Shown here piece by piece: positions 17,639 through 27,092 of a stretch of 64,000 bases of DNA. The notes under the pieces are model-generated. The model was not told the DNA's origin. It saw nothing but the letters and a program-made list of their open reading frames with translations, and did not search any database. This DNA is from Methanocaldococcus lauensis (GTDB lineage Archaea > AGJL01 > Methanococci > Methanococcales > Methanocaldococcaceae). Position numbers and translations under genes: made by a program. Positions within the stretch are counted from its first letter, which is position 1, and each line of letters begins with the position of its first letter. The stretch lies in assembly GCA_902827205.1 (NCBI GenBank), contig LR792634.1, forward strand, positions 1,364,001-1,428,000, given 5' to 3'.

Positions 17639-17963
17639 TGATAATGATAAAACAATGATTAAAAATCTTGTTAATGAAGTTAAAAGTTCATTAAACATTA
17701 ATGAGACCATAAACATAGAAATAAAGCCAATGAAACAAAAAATTGCCTCATTTTCATTTAAAACTAAGACTTTAAGATTAAACAAATTTGTTGTTGAAAA
17801 TTTTGAGAAAGAATTGCTTTACTATATAATACTACATGAACTTATTCACTTCAAAGTAAAATCAACAAATCATAATTTAGCGTTTGAAAATGAATTAAAA
17901 AAACACTTTTCTGAAGAGATATGTTATGAAATTGAGTTAAAAATTATACAAAAACTTATATAA
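17622..17963 (+). CDS. YgjP/SprT-like (DUF45-type) metallopeptidase
   Basis: A small protein of 113 residues with HELIHF, the HExxH zinc motif, at about residues 79-84 and a downstream HNLAFENELKKHF segment carrying a third ligand candidate. This arrangement fits the YgjP/SprT-like metallohydrolases. The gene overlaps the end of hsdR by 17 bases, so it is translated from the same transcript. YgjP-like genes are known neighbours of type I R-M operons, which suggests a link to that system, but no substrate is established. A second ATG at 17628 is also possible as start. Confidence 0.82.
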   Translation: MSMKVNDNDKTMIKNLVNEVKSSLNINETINIEIKPMKQKIASFSFKTKTLRLNKFVVENFEKELLYYIILHELIHFKVKSTNHNLAFENELKKHFSEEICYEIELKIIQKLI

Positions 17964-18034
17964 TATTCTATATTAAGGATTTAATTCCAAAATTAAAATT
18001 CATCACTAATAAAAAGTAGTGGAGTGGGCATTTA

Positions 18035-18094
18035 ATGGGCAAAGCTATGAGAGAAATTTCAGAGGAGGACTATAAGTTGATTGCAGAAAAATAA
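18035..18094 (+). other. 19-codon open frame, possible gene remnant
   Basis: ATG at 18035 opens MGKAMREISEEDYKLIAEK and then stops. The sequence reads like the first strand and helix of a small ribbon-helix-helix or antitoxin-type protein, but it is too short to be a full domain. It lies between the metallopeptidase gene and the end of carB. It may be the stump of a deleted gene at the edge of the accessory region. Confidence 0.25.
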
Positions 18095-18099
18095 AAATA

Positions 18100-19962
18100 T
18101 TATTCTCTTTTCTTTATACTTGCATCAAGTTCATTTAAGGAATAGACATTTAACTCTCCAGTTCTTACAGATTCTATTGCCTTTACTGCCGCTTTTGCCC
18201 CGGGAATTGTAGTTATATATGGAATTCCTAAATCAACCGCCGCTCTTCTTATATAATATCCATCAGATTTCGCCTTTTTACCAGAGGAAGTGTTTATTAT
18301 TAAGTGTATCTTTCCATCTTTCATTAACTTTAAAATGTTGTCATTAGGACTTTCAGAGATTTTCTTAACTAATATTGCTGGAATTCCATTTTCTCTCAAA
18401 ACCTTAGCAGTTCCTTCTGTTGCATATATTGTAAATCCAAGTTCATGCAATTTTTTAGCAATATCAACAATATGTTTTTTATCTCTATCCCTAACACTAA
18501 TAAATACATTCCCAACTATTGGCAATTCCATATTTGCAGATAATTGGGCTTTATAATATGCCCTACCAAAGTCTTTATCAATTCCAATAGCCTCTCCTGT
18601 TGATTTCATCTCTGGTCCTAAGACAGGGTCTACTCCAGGCAATTTTTGGAATGGGAACACTGCCTCTTTAATTGATACATACTTTGGTTTTGCAATCCAA
18701 ACTTTCTCAGAGACTTCTACAACATTGTTGTAATCCTTAATCAACTCCTCCAACTTTTTCCTAAGCATAACTTTTGTAGCCAACTTAGCCAAAGGAATTC
18801 CAATAGATTTACTTACATAAGGAACAGTTCTTGAAGCTCTTGGATTAGCCTCTAAAACATAAACAACTCCATCCTTAACTGCATACTGCACATTTAATAA
18901 TCCTACTATATTTAACTCCCTTGCTAACTTTGCAGTGTATTCAATAACTTTATCAATAATTTCCTTAGGTAGTGTTTGAGGAGGAATTACTGTTGCTGAA
19001 TCTCCACTATGCACTCCTGCCTCTTCAATATGTTCCATTATAGCCCCAATTAAAACACTCTCTCCATCACAAACAGCATCGACATCTAACTCAATAGCAT
19101 CTTCCAAAAATTTATCAATTAACACTGGATGTTCCTCTGAAACTTTAACAGCCTCTTCCATATATTCTATTAACTCATCTTCACTATAAACAATCTGCAT
19201 TGCCCTTCCACCAAGGACATAGGAAGGTCTAACTAAGACAGGATAACCAATTTTTTTAGCTATCTTTAAAGCCTCTTCTTTTGTAAAGGCAGTTCCACCT
19301 TCTGCCTGAGGAATTCCTAATTTTTTTAACAATTTAGAAAACTCTTCCCTATCTTCAGCAACATTTATATTTTCTGGGCTCGTTCCTAAGATATTAACCC
19401 CAGCTTTTTTTAACTTCATAGCCAAATTTATGGCAGTTTGTCCTCCAAATTGGACAATAACTCCTAAAAACTCTCCTCTCTCTTTTTCTCTTTCAACTAT
19501 ATTTAGAACATCTTCAAAAGTTATTGGCTCAAAATAGAGTTTATCTGATGTATCATAATCTGTTGAAACAGTCTCTGGGTTGTTGTTTATAATTATTGCC
19601 TCAATTCCCATTTCTTTCAATGCTAAAACTGCATGAACACTTGAATAGTCAAACTCAATTCCCTGACCAATTCTTATTGGACCAGAACCTAAAATAATAG
19701 CCTTTTTTCTGTCTGAGGGATTACTTTCATCCTGTTCTTTATATACATAAGTTTCATATGCAGAGTAGTAATAAGGAGTTTTAGCCTCAAACTCTGCAGC
19801 ACATGTATCTACCATTTTATATACTGGAACTATTCCAAGTTTATTTCTCAACTCTCTAATGTCTTTTTCATCTAATCCTAACAAATGAGATATCTGTTTA
19901 TCAGAAAATCCTAATTTTTTTGCCTTTAATAAAATTTCTTTCAATTTATTCTTTTTATCCAT
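18100..19962 (-). CDS. carB2: Carbamoyl-phosphate synthase large chain, C-terminal half
   Basis: This 620-residue protein equals the second half of bacterial CarB: a short oligomerisation segment, a second ATP-grasp domain and the C-terminal allosteric MGS-like domain. Visible are ILGSGPIRIGQGIEFDYSSV, the ATP-grasp VRPSYVLGGRAMQIVYSEDE and ANPRASRTVPYVSKSIG. The C-terminal end reads GFTIYATEGTAKVLRENGIP. It makes carbamoyl phosphate for arginine and pyrimidines together with carB1, which lies 13 bases upstream. As I recall, the two halves of carB in M. jannaschii are separated by other genes. Confidence 0.95.
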   Translation of the reverse strand: MDKKNKLKEILLKAKKLGFSDKQISHLLGLDEKDIRELRNKLGIVPVYKMVDTCAAEFEAKTPYYYSAYETYVYKEQDESNPSDRKKAIILGSGPIRIGQGIEFDYSSVHAVLALKEMGIEAIIINNNPETVSTDYDTSDKLYFEPITFEDVLNIVEREKERGEFLGVIVQFGGQTAINLAMKLKKAGVNILGTSPENINVAEDREEFSKLLKKLGIPQAEGGTAFTKEEALKIAKKIGYPVLVRPSYVLGGRAMQIVYSEDELIEYMEEAVKVSEEHPVLIDKFLEDAIELDVDAVCDGESVLIGAIMEHIEEAGVHSGDSATVIPPQTLPKEIIDKVIEYTAKLARELNIVGLLNVQYAVKDGVVYVLEANPRASRTVPYVSKSIGIPLAKLATKVMLRKKLEELIKDYNNVVEVSEKVWIAKPKYVSIKEAVFPFQKLPGVDPVLGPEMKSTGEAIGIDKDFGRAYYKAQLSANMELPIVGNVFISVRDRDKKHIVDIAKKLHELGFTIYATEGTAKVLRENGIPAILVKKISESPNDNILKLMKDGKIHLIINTSSGKKAKSDGYYIRRAAVDLGIPYITTIPGAKAAVKAIESVRTGELNVYSLNELDASIKKRE

Positions 19963-19975
19963 AGAACCACCATAT

Positions 19976-21409
19976 TTAAAAATTCTCTTTAAGTTTTTCT
20001 AACTCATTTTTCATATCAACAATATTCCTAATCTTTCTAATGAAAAATTCGTCAATATTTGTTAGTTCAGCTATTTTTTCAACACTCCATCCTTTCTCTA
20101 ATGCCTTTGCTATAACAAAAATCCTCTCATCAGTTGGATTTTTCAAAATATCTTCAATTTCTTCCTCACTGTAATCTTTATCCTTCCCATCTCCAATTAA
20201 TCCCAATCTTCCAATATCTAAACTTCTAATAGCCTTTTGTAAAGCTTCTTCAAAAGATCTACCTATTGCCATCACTTCCCCAGTAGATTTCATACTCGTT
20301 CCTAATCTTTTATCTACAGTTTTAAACTTATCAAATGGCCATCTTGGTATTTTCACAACTACATAATCCAATGTAGGCTCAAAACTTGCTGGTGTCTCTT
20401 TAGTAACATCATTTAATATTTCATCCAATGTTTTTCCAATTGCTATTTTAGCGGCAATTCTTGCTATTGGATAACCAGTAGCCTTACTTGCTAAAGCTGA
20501 ACTTCTTGAGACTCTTGGATTAACTTCAATAACTCTATACTCTGTCATCTCCTTATTTACAGCAAACTGTATATTACAACCTCCTTCAACTCCCAAGTGT
20601 CTTATAATTTTTATAGCCGCATTCCTTAATTTTTGATAAAACTCATCTGGTAATGTCTGTATTGGAGAGACAACAATACTCTCTCCTGTATGTATTCCCA
20701 TTGGATCAATGTTTTCCATACCACAAACAATAATACATGTATCTTTTCTATCTCTCATAACCTCTAACTCAAATTCTTTCCAACCTAAAACACTCTCATC
20801 GATTAAAACTTGGTTAATTATAGAATATTTTAAACCTTTTGATGTAATATCTATTAACTCCTCCTCATTGTGGGCTATTCCTCCACCAGTTCCTCCTAAT
20901 GTAAATGCAGGTCTAACAATAACTGGATAACCAATTTCTTCAGCAAATTTTAATGCCTCATCAACTGAATTAACTGCCTTACACTTTGTAACTGGCTCGT
21001 TAATTTCAGCCATTGCCTTCGCAAATAGTTCTCTATCTTCTGCTATTTCAATCGTTCTTATATTTGAACCTAACAATTTTATTCCGTATTTGTCTAAAAT
21101 TCCTCTTCTATGCAACTCCAAAGCCAAATTAAGCCCAGTCTGTCCTCCCATTGTTGGTAAAATAGCGTCTGGTCTCTCTTTTTCAATAATCTTTTCAACT
21201 ATTTTTGGATGTAATGGCTCTAAATAAACTTTATCAGCCATTTCAATATCTGTTTGTATTGTTGCGGGATTTGAATTAACTAAAATAGTATAAATTCCCT
21301 CTTCTTTCAAAGCTTTACAAGCCTGAGAACCAGAAAAATCGAACTCTGCTGCCTGTCCAATAACTATTGGTCCAGAACCAAAAACCATAACTTTATTAAT
21401 ACTCTCCAT
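19976..21409 (-). CDS. carB1: Carbamoyl-phosphate synthase large chain, N-terminal half
   Basis: This 477-residue protein is the first ATP-grasp half of CarB, which phosphorylates bicarbonate. It shows [20 protein letters not shown], the ATP-grasp loop [16 protein letters not shown] and [20 protein letters not shown]. It ends in a helical segment ([19 protein letters not shown]) that matches the start of the next part, so the split lies in the oligomerisation region. The ATG at 21409 sits behind GGTGA; a TTG precedes it. No carA lies nearby. Confidence 0.95.
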   Translation of the reverse strand: MESINKVMVFGSGPIVIGQAAEFDFSGSQACKALKEEGIYTILVNSNPATIQTDIEMADKVYLEPLHPKIVEKIIEKERPDAILPTMGGQTGLNLALELHRRGILDKYGIKLLGSNIRTIEIAEDRELFAKAMAEINEPVTKCKAVNSVDEALKFAEEIGYPVIVRPAFTLGGTGGGIAHNEEELIDITSKGLKYSIINQVLIDESVLGWKEFELEVMRDRKDTCIIVCGMENIDPMGIHTGESIVVSPIQTLPDEFYQKLRNAAIKIIRHLGVEGGCNIQFAVNKEMTEYRVIEVNPRVSRSSALASKATGYPIARIAAKIAIGKTLDEILNDVTKETPASFEPTLDYVVVKIPRWPFDKFKTVDKRLGTSMKSTGEVMAIGRSFEEALQKAIRSLDIGRLGLIGDGKDKDYSEEEIEDILKNPTDERIFVIAKALEKGWSVEKIAELTNIDEFFIRKIRNIVDMKNELEKLKENF

Positions 21410-21516
21410 CAATATTCACCACACTTATTAAACCTAATTTAAAATATATAAACTTCAAATAAGAGTATCCTTTTCATAATAATCAGTTAAGGTTTTTAAA
21501 GTTAATGGTGATGAAT

Positions 21517-23184
21517 ATGGAAAATGTGGAAAAAAAGATTTTAGCAATAGCTTTAAAAAACGCTATAAATCACAATGGTAAAGCTAATTCCAAGGCAGTT
21601 TTAGGTAGATTTTTGGCAGAAAATCCAGAATATAGAAAAAAAGCTAAGGAAGTTTCACAAGTTGTAGAAAAAGTTGTCAAAGAAATAGAAAATTTATCTA
21701 TAGATGATCTGAAGAAAATGCTAAAGGATTTGGGAGTAAATGTTGATGAAAAAGGTAAGAAGGAGAAGGACTTAGAGTTACCAAATGTAAAAGATAAGGT
21801 TGTTATGAGATTTGCACCAAATCCTTCTGGGCCTTTACACATAGGACACGCAAGAGCAGCAGTTCTAAACGATTACTTTGTCAAAAAGTATGGAGGAAAA
21901 TTAATTTTGAGATTGGAAGATACTGATCCAAAAAGAGTTTTACCTGAGGCTTATGATATGATTAAGGAAGATTTAGATTGGTTGGGAGTTAAAGTTGATG
22001 AAATTGTAATACAATCAGACAGAATGGAAATTTATTACGAATATGGAGAAAAATTAATAGAAATGGGATATGCCTATGTTTGCGAATGCGAGCCAGAAGA
22101 ATTTAGAAAATTGAAAAATAAAGGAATTCCTTGTAAATGTAGGGAGAGAAGTGTTGAGGAAAATTTAGAACTTTGGAAAAAAATGCTTAATGGAGAAATA
22201 GAAAATGTTGCTGTTAGGTTAAAAACAGATATAAAGCATAAGAATCCATCAATTAGAGATTTTCCAATATTTAGAATTGAAAAAACTCCTCATCCAAGAA
22301 CTGGAGATAAATATGTTGTTTATCCATTAATGAACTTCTCAGTGCCTATTGATGATTACTTGTTAGGAATGACACATGTTTTAAGAGGAAAGGATCATAT
22401 TGTAAATACTGAAAAGCAATCTTATATATATAAATACTTCAATTGGAAGATGCCAGAATTTATACATTATGGAATTTTAAAAATAGAAGATACAGTTTTA
22501 AGCACATCATCAATTTATAAAGGAATTAAAGAAGGGCTTTATAGTGGATGGGATGATGTTAGATTGGGAACTTTAAGAGCTTTAAGAAGGAGAGGAATTA
22601 AGGCGGAGGCGATATATGAGATAATGAAAAGAATTGGTATTAAGCAGGCAGATGTTAAATTTTCGTGGGAGAATTTATATGCAATAAATAAAGAATTAAT
22701 TGATAAAGATGCAAGAAGATTTTTCTTTGTTTGGAATCCTAAAAAACTCGTTATTGAAAATGCTAAAAAGAGAATTTTAAATCTTAGAATGCATCCTGAC
22801 AGACCAGAGTTTGGTAAAAGAGAATTAATATTTGATGGAGAAGTTTATGTAGTTGGCGATGAGATTGAAAAGGGTAAGATGTATAGATTAATGGAACTCT
22901 TCAATATAGTCGTTGAAAAAATTAATGATATAATTAAAGCAAAATATCACTCAGATGACTTCAAAATAGCAAGAAAAAATAAGGCTAAAATTATACATTG
23001 GATTCCTATAAAAGATAGTTTAAAAGTTAAGGTTTTAATGCCTACTGGTGAAATAAAAGAAGGATTTGCAGAAAAAGATTTTAAAATAGTTAATGTAGAT
23101 GATATTGTTCAATTTGAGAGGTTTGGATTTATTAGAGTTGATAAAAAAGATGATGAAATTGTTTGTTGTTATGCTCACAGATAA
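21517..23184 (+). CDS. gltX: Glutamyl-tRNA synthetase (archaeal GlxRS)
   Basis: A class I aminoacyl-tRNA synthetase of about 555 residues. The HIGH motif appears as [19 protein letters not shown] at about residues 105-123. The KMSKS counterpart is [13 protein letters not shown]. The C-terminal beta-barrel domains are of the GlnRS-like archaeal type. In methanogens this enzyme charges both tRNA-Glu and tRNA-Gln, with later amidation. I use the ATG at 21517 behind GGTGAT. It diverges from carB1 across about 107 bases that must hold both promoters. Confidence 0.96.
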   Translation: MENVEKKILAIALKNAINHNGKANSKAVLGRFLAENPEYRKKAKEVSQVVEKVVKEIENLSIDDLKKMLKDLGVNVDEKGKKEKDLELPNVKDKVVMRFAPNPSGPLHIGHARAAVLNDYFVKKYGGKLILRLEDTDPKRVLPEAYDMIKEDLDWLGVKVDEIVIQSDRMEIYYEYGEKLIEMGYAYVCECEPEEFRKLKNKGIPCKCRERSVEENLELWKKMLNGEIENVAVRLKTDIKHKNPSIRDFPIFRIEKTPHPRTGDKYVVYPLMNFSVPIDDYLLGMTHVLRGKDHIVNTEKQSYIYKYFNWKMPEFIHYGILKIEDTVLSTSSIYKGIKEGLYSGWDDVRLGTLRALRRRGIKAEAIYEIMKRIGIKQADVKFSWENLYAINKELIDKDARRFFFVWNPKKLVIENAKKRILNLRMHPDRPEFGKRELIFDGEVYVVGDEIEKGKMYRLMELFNIVVEKINDIIKAKYHSDDFKIARKNKAKIIHWIPIKDSLKVKVLMPTGEIKEGFAEKDFKIVNVDDIVQFERFGFIRVDKKDDEIVCCYAHR

Positions 23185-23250
23185 AAATTATTTATTAAAT
23201 CCCATCCTTTTATATTAAAAAATTAAATAAAAAATGAAAAGTTAAGGAAT

Positions 23251-24933
23251 TTAGAGGTTTTTAATTAAGTACTCTGCAGCTTCTCTTGTCTTATCTCTGT
23301 CTCCACCAGCAACTACAACAACATCGTATCCGTTTGCTGCACCTTTGACAATTTCGATAACTGGTCCTGATGTGTTGTTAATTGGAACTGGTAACTTACC
23401 ACTATCTTGGAGTTCTTTTGTTAATTTGTTTGCAACTGGTCCTCCAACTAAGACTAAGTTCTTGTCTGCTGAATCTAAGCTAACTTCAGTATCTAATTTT
23501 GCAATTGGTGCGGTTAATGCACATGGTTCAACTGCTAATGCTTTAATACCTTTTAATTTAACATCTGCATTTAATGCTGATACTGTTTCTCCAATATTTA
23601 AAGTAGTTTCAACACTTTTATCCATTGAGAAGTATGCATATAGCTTGTCATTTTTGTCTTTATCGTCTAATTTGAATGTTACATAATCTGCAATATCTAG
23701 CTCATCTCCACTATCTAAATTGTCTAATTTATCTCCTTCATATCTTAAAGCAATACCTGTTACATTGTCATTATTATTTATACTCTTTTCTAATGTAAGC
23801 CCATTACTTCCTTTTACAACTGCATAAATTTTCCAATCAGGTATGTATTCTTTTCCAAGCTCCAATTCTTTAACATCTCTTGCAATTAATATTTCAGCAT
23901 ATCCATAATGTTCTCCAATATCCATCCAAGCACTGTGTACTACAACACCTACCTTATCTCCATATATAACATCCATTGATGATGAATTTGTTATAGTATC
24001 AGATTTTGTAGCAACAACTTTTCCATCTTTTAATATGTCAATAGTTACCTTGTATTCTCCCTCTTTTGTAGATTTTAATACTGAATCTACTTTAACTTCA
24101 TAACCATTTCCTACATTGTATGTATCTCCCTCTTTTAAAACACCATCATATACTGGGGTACCAAGATATATAGTGTCCTCATCAGCGTCAATGTCAATTA
24201 CTGCCTGTTCTTGACCTAAAAATGGTATTCTCATACCTCTATCTAATGGGATAGTATTAGTAAAGTTACTTTCATCATCTTTGTATGCTAATGACATATA
24301 AATAGCACTTTTTTTCTCTATAGTTAATTCATCAGTACTATCATTCTTTAATGCTACAGCAACAAGTTCTCCTGCGTCATCATCACTACCATACCAATCT
24401 GATGGGTCAATATCTTCAATTTTTAACATTGTGGAAACATCTCCCAAGCTAACGACTTTATTTACATCGGTTCCTAAACCATTTAAGTTTAACATATTTA
24501 CGGTAAGGTTACCTGCATCAGCAAGAGTTTCATTAATGTCATCGGAATAGTCACTATCTGAAGCAGCAACAAATACTGTATAGTTGTTTTGAGGAATATT
24601 ATTTCCTGACTTTAGTATGTTGTAATCATCTGAATTAGCTTCAGCGTGAATCTTTAAGTCAGCACTACCATCTTCGACAGTACCCTCTTTGTAGCATAAT
24701 GAACCTATTTTTGCAGCGATGTCTGCTGCTGAAACTACATCCATTGTTGATGGAGCGTTAGCTCCAACAACAACATAACAGTTTGGCTGTCCATCCTTAA
24801 CTACAATATCTTTTATATCTTTTATATCTCCACCAACAACATTTACATCTGCAGCTACTCCACTTGCTAATGCAGTAGCTACCATTGCTCCTCCAATAGC
24901 AATTGCACCAATTTTCTTTAAACTCATTGCCAT
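23251..24933 (-). CDS. sla: S-layer protein (methanococcal surface layer)
   Basis: This is the main cell-surface protein (560 residues). The N-terminus LKKIGAIAIGGAMVATALAS is a Sec signal peptide, followed by the family start DVNVVGGDIKDIKDIVV and CYVVVGANAPSTMDVVSAAD. The body is acidic and Thr/Asn/Asp-rich with several N-x-S/T glycosylation sites. The C-terminus VVVVAGGDRDKTREAAEYLI is the conserved S_layer_C end. The gene is monocistronic, with a strong promoter and two inverted repeats upstream, as expected for a very highly expressed gene. Confidence 0.95.
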   Translation of the reverse strand: MAMSLKKIGAIAIGGAMVATALASGVAADVNVVGGDIKDIKDIVVKDGQPNCYVVVGANAPSTMDVVSAADIAAKIGSLCYKEGTVEDGSADLKIHAEANSDDYNILKSGNNIPQNNYTVFVAASDSDYSDDINETLADAGNLTVNMLNLNGLGTDVNKVVSLGDVSTMLKIEDIDPSDWYGSDDDAGELVAVALKNDSTDELTIEKKSAIYMSLAYKDDESNFTNTIPLDRGMRIPFLGQEQAVIDIDADEDTIYLGTPVYDGVLKEGDTYNVGNGYEVKVDSVLKSTKEGEYKVTIDILKDGKVVATKSDTITNSSSMDVIYGDKVGVVVHSAWMDIGEHYGYAEILIARDVKELELGKEYIPDWKIYAVVKGSNGLTLEKSINNNDNVTGIALRYEGDKLDNLDSGDELDIADYVTFKLDDKDKNDKLYAYFSMDKSVETTLNIGETVSALNADVKLKGIKALAVEPCALTAPIAKLDTEVSLDSADKNLVLVGGPVANKLTKELQDSGKLPVPINNTSGPVIEIVKGAANGYDVVVVAGGDRDKTREAAEYLIKNL

Positions 24934-24939
24934 ATCTTA

Positions 24940-24990
24940 TCACCTAAATTTTTTATAGTTGTTTTACTTTACGGATTATAACTTAGGTGA
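24940..24990 (-). promoter_or_regulatory. Inverted repeat pairing with the slaA ribosome binding site
   Basis: TCACCTAA (24940-24947) contains, on the minus strand, the GGTGA ribosome binding site of the S-layer gene. Its exact reverse complement TTAGGTGA lies at 24983-24990. If both are transcribed, a hairpin with a 35-nt loop would hide the ribosome binding site. The TATA box at about 24994-25004 would place the start site near 24970-24975, which would leave the upstream arm outside the mRNA, so the role is uncertain. Confidence 0.4.
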
Positions 24991-25006
24991 ACTAATATAT
25001 ATACCT
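24991..25006 (-). promoter_or_regulatory. slaA TATA box
   Basis: On the minus strand this reads AGGTATATATATTAGT, a near-ideal archaeal TATA element about 60-70 bases ahead of the S-layer start codon. The purine-rich AAGG before it could be a weak BRE. It is the best promoter candidate in the 296-base gap 24934-25229. The remaining part of the gap carries a palindrome (25012-25040) and an AT-rich promoter for cooC on the other strand. Confidence 0.65.
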
Positions 25007-25011
25007 TACGA

Positions 25012-25040
25012 TATGAAACGGTTATAACGATTGTTTCATA
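25012..25040. promoter_or_regulatory. Operator-like palindrome directly upstream of the slaA promoter
   Basis: TATGAAAC (25012-25019) and GTTTCATA (25033-25040) are exact reverse complements. Between them lies GTTATAAC (25021-25028), itself a perfect palindrome. The element abuts the BRE/TATA region of the S-layer gene. It contains the 10-mer TATAACGATT that also occurs at the mcr and nrdD promoters. This looks like a binding site for a dimeric regulator. Confidence 0.5.
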
Positions 25041-25238
25041 CTTTAAAATTTAGTTTATCTTTTTATATTTTATTTTGACTATAAAATTATTTTTAGATTG
25101 TTAAATAAAAAGGTTGTAAATGTTTGCAACTTTTAAAAAGAATAAAAATTTATATAAATAAATGTGAATATTTAATAGAAATTTATAAAAAAACTTGTAA
25201 GAAATAGTTCTAAAAACAATAATAAATTTGTGATAAAA

Positions 25239-26012
25239 ATGAAGATAGCAATAACTGGAAAAGGTGGAGTAGGAAAAACATTTATTGCTTCAACTTTAAT
25301 GAGATTATTTGAAAAAAAAGGTTTTAAAGTTATTGGAGTCGATTGTGACCCTAATCCTACATTAGCATTATCTTTTGGAATTGAAGATACCCTTATACCC
25401 TTATCAAAAAGGCATGATATAATAGAAGAAAGAACTGGGGCAAAGCCTGGAACTTATGGAAATATTTTTAAATTAAATCCAAAAGTTGATGACTTAATCG
25501 ATAAAGTTGGATATAAGATAGGAAATATAACTATATTGGTTATGGGAACTATAGAGGAGGGAGGAGAGGGTTGTGTATGTCCTGCATCTGTTTTGTTGAG
25601 GAGATTACTTAGGCATTTAATAGTAAAAAGAGATGAAGTAGTTATCTTAGATATGGAAGCAGGAATAGAGCATTTTGGAAGAAAAACAATAGATAGTGTT
25701 GATTTAATGCTAATTGTTATAGAACCAACTAAAAAGTCATTAATAACTGCTAAAAGAATGAAAAAATTAGCTAATGATTTAGGAATAGAAAATATTAAAG
25801 TTATTATCAATAAAGTTAGGAATGAAGATAAAGAATTATTAAAAAATATGGTTGAGAAAGAACTTGGTTTAGAGATTTTAGGATTTGTTCCTTATGATGA
25901 AAAAGTTATTGAAAGTGAGTTTTTAGGAAAACCAATTAATTTAGATTCTAAATCTACAAAAGAAATAGAAAAAATATTTAATCGTATTTTAGAGTTGAAG
26001 AAAAATATTTAA
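25239..26012 (+). CDS. cooC: CooC-type nickel-insertion ATPase
   Basis: A MinD/ParA-like P-loop ATPase of 257 residues with GKGGVGKTF at the N-terminus and CDPNPTLALSFG. EGGEGCVCPASVLLRRLLRH carries the CxC metal motif typical of CooC. CooC proteins bind nickel as dimers and load CO dehydrogenase. No CODH gene is present in this window, so the client is elsewhere in the genome. The ATG at 25239 follows GTGAT; the GTG at 25230 lies in that site. It converges with moaA. Confidence 0.85.
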   Translation: MKIAITGKGGVGKTFIASTLMRLFEKKGFKVIGVDCDPNPTLALSFGIEDTLIPLSKRHDIIEERTGAKPGTYGNIFKLNPKVDDLIDKVGYKIGNITILVMGTIEEGGEGCVCPASVLLRRLLRHLIVKRDEVVILDMEAGIEHFGRKTIDSVDLMLIVIEPTKKSLITAKRMKKLANDLGIENIKVIINKVRNEDKELLKNMVEKELGLEILGFVPYDEKVIESEFLGKPINLDSKSTKEIEKIFNRILELKKNI

Positions 26013-26019
26013 CCTTTAT

Positions 26020-26940
26020 TTATTTTTTATTTTTTAATTTATTGAATTTAAAATAGGGCTCTCTTCTATTTATGCACTCAATAAAATATGGTTCTAAATT
26101 TTCTCCATTTCTTAAAGGAGTTAAAACATCAACTAAATTATCATCTCTCAATAAACAAGGCTTTAAATAGCCATCATACGTTAATCTAATCCTTGTACAA
26201 TGCATACAAAATTCACTGTTATCCATAGGTCTTACGAACTCTATTTCTAAGTTATCTACAATGTATTTTTTCCTATTATGCATAAATTTCCTTGTTATAA
26301 CCTTGTCAGCTTTTTCTTTAATTTCATTTTCTATTGTAGAAATGTCATAGTAATATTTATTAAGTTCTTCATTTAAAGGAATAAATTCAATAATTTGTAA
26401 AATAGCCCCAATATTTCTACAAAATTTCATAATATCGGGTAAATTTTTAATATTAATACTCATGGCTAAAAAATTAACTTTTAGTGGGGATAATCCAACA
26501 TCTATTGCTTTTTTTATCCCATTTATAACTTTTTCTACATCACCAAACTTAGTAATTTCTTTGTATAATTTTGGATTTAAAGTGTCAAGACTTACATTAA
26601 CTCTATTTAATCCAGCATCTTTAAGTTTTTCAGCATATTTTTCTAAGAGAATTCCATTAGTCGTTAAAGAAATTTCTTTTATTTTTTTATCTCTTACATT
26701 TTCAATAATCTCGCAAATATCATTTCTTATTAAAGGCTCTCCTCCAGAAATTTTAACTTTTCTAACTCCAAATTTTGTTGAAGTTTTTACTATAACTCCA
26801 AACTCTTCTGGTTTTATATATCTATTATAATTGCCTTCTAAATTATGCCCCTCTCTATGACAGTAAAAGCATTTTAAATTACACTTATTAGTAACTGAAA
26901 TCCTAAAAGATCTTATTTCTCTACCATATCTGTCTTTCAT
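26020..26940 (-). CDS. moaA: GTP 3',8-cyclase MoaA (molybdopterin/tungstopterin cofactor)
   Basis: A radical SAM enzyme of 306 residues that starts pyranopterin synthesis from GTP. The N-terminal cluster is CNLKCFYCHREG and the C-terminal second cluster is seen in EFCMHCTRIRLTYDGYLKPC. KISGGEPLIRND is the conserved strand after the SAM site. In this organism the cofactor would serve tungsten/molybdenum formylmethanofuran dehydrogenase and formate dehydrogenase. The gene converges on cooC with only 7 bases between the stops. Confidence 0.93.
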   Translation of the reverse strand: MKDRYGREIRSFRISVTNKCNLKCFYCHREGHNLEGNYNRYIKPEEFGVIVKTSTKFGVRKVKISGGEPLIRNDICEIIENVRDKKIKEISLTTNGILLEKYAEKLKDAGLNRVNVSLDTLNPKLYKEITKFGDVEKVINGIKKAIDVGLSPLKVNFLAMSINIKNLPDIMKFCRNIGAILQIIEFIPLNEELNKYYYDISTIENEIKEKADKVITRKFMHNRKKYIVDNLEIEFVRPMDNSEFCMHCTRIRLTYDGYLKPCLLRDDNLVDVLTPLRNGENLEPYFIECINRREPYFKFNKLKNKK

Positions 26941-27092
26941 AACTATCCACTATATTGATATAACTAAAATTATAAAATTAAACTAAACAAAAATGAAAAA
27001 TTAAAATTGAAAGATAATATTAATTATAAAAATTTAATCTATAAAAAAGCTACCGTAACTATTTTAAATTAAACTAAATATTCAAATATTAA

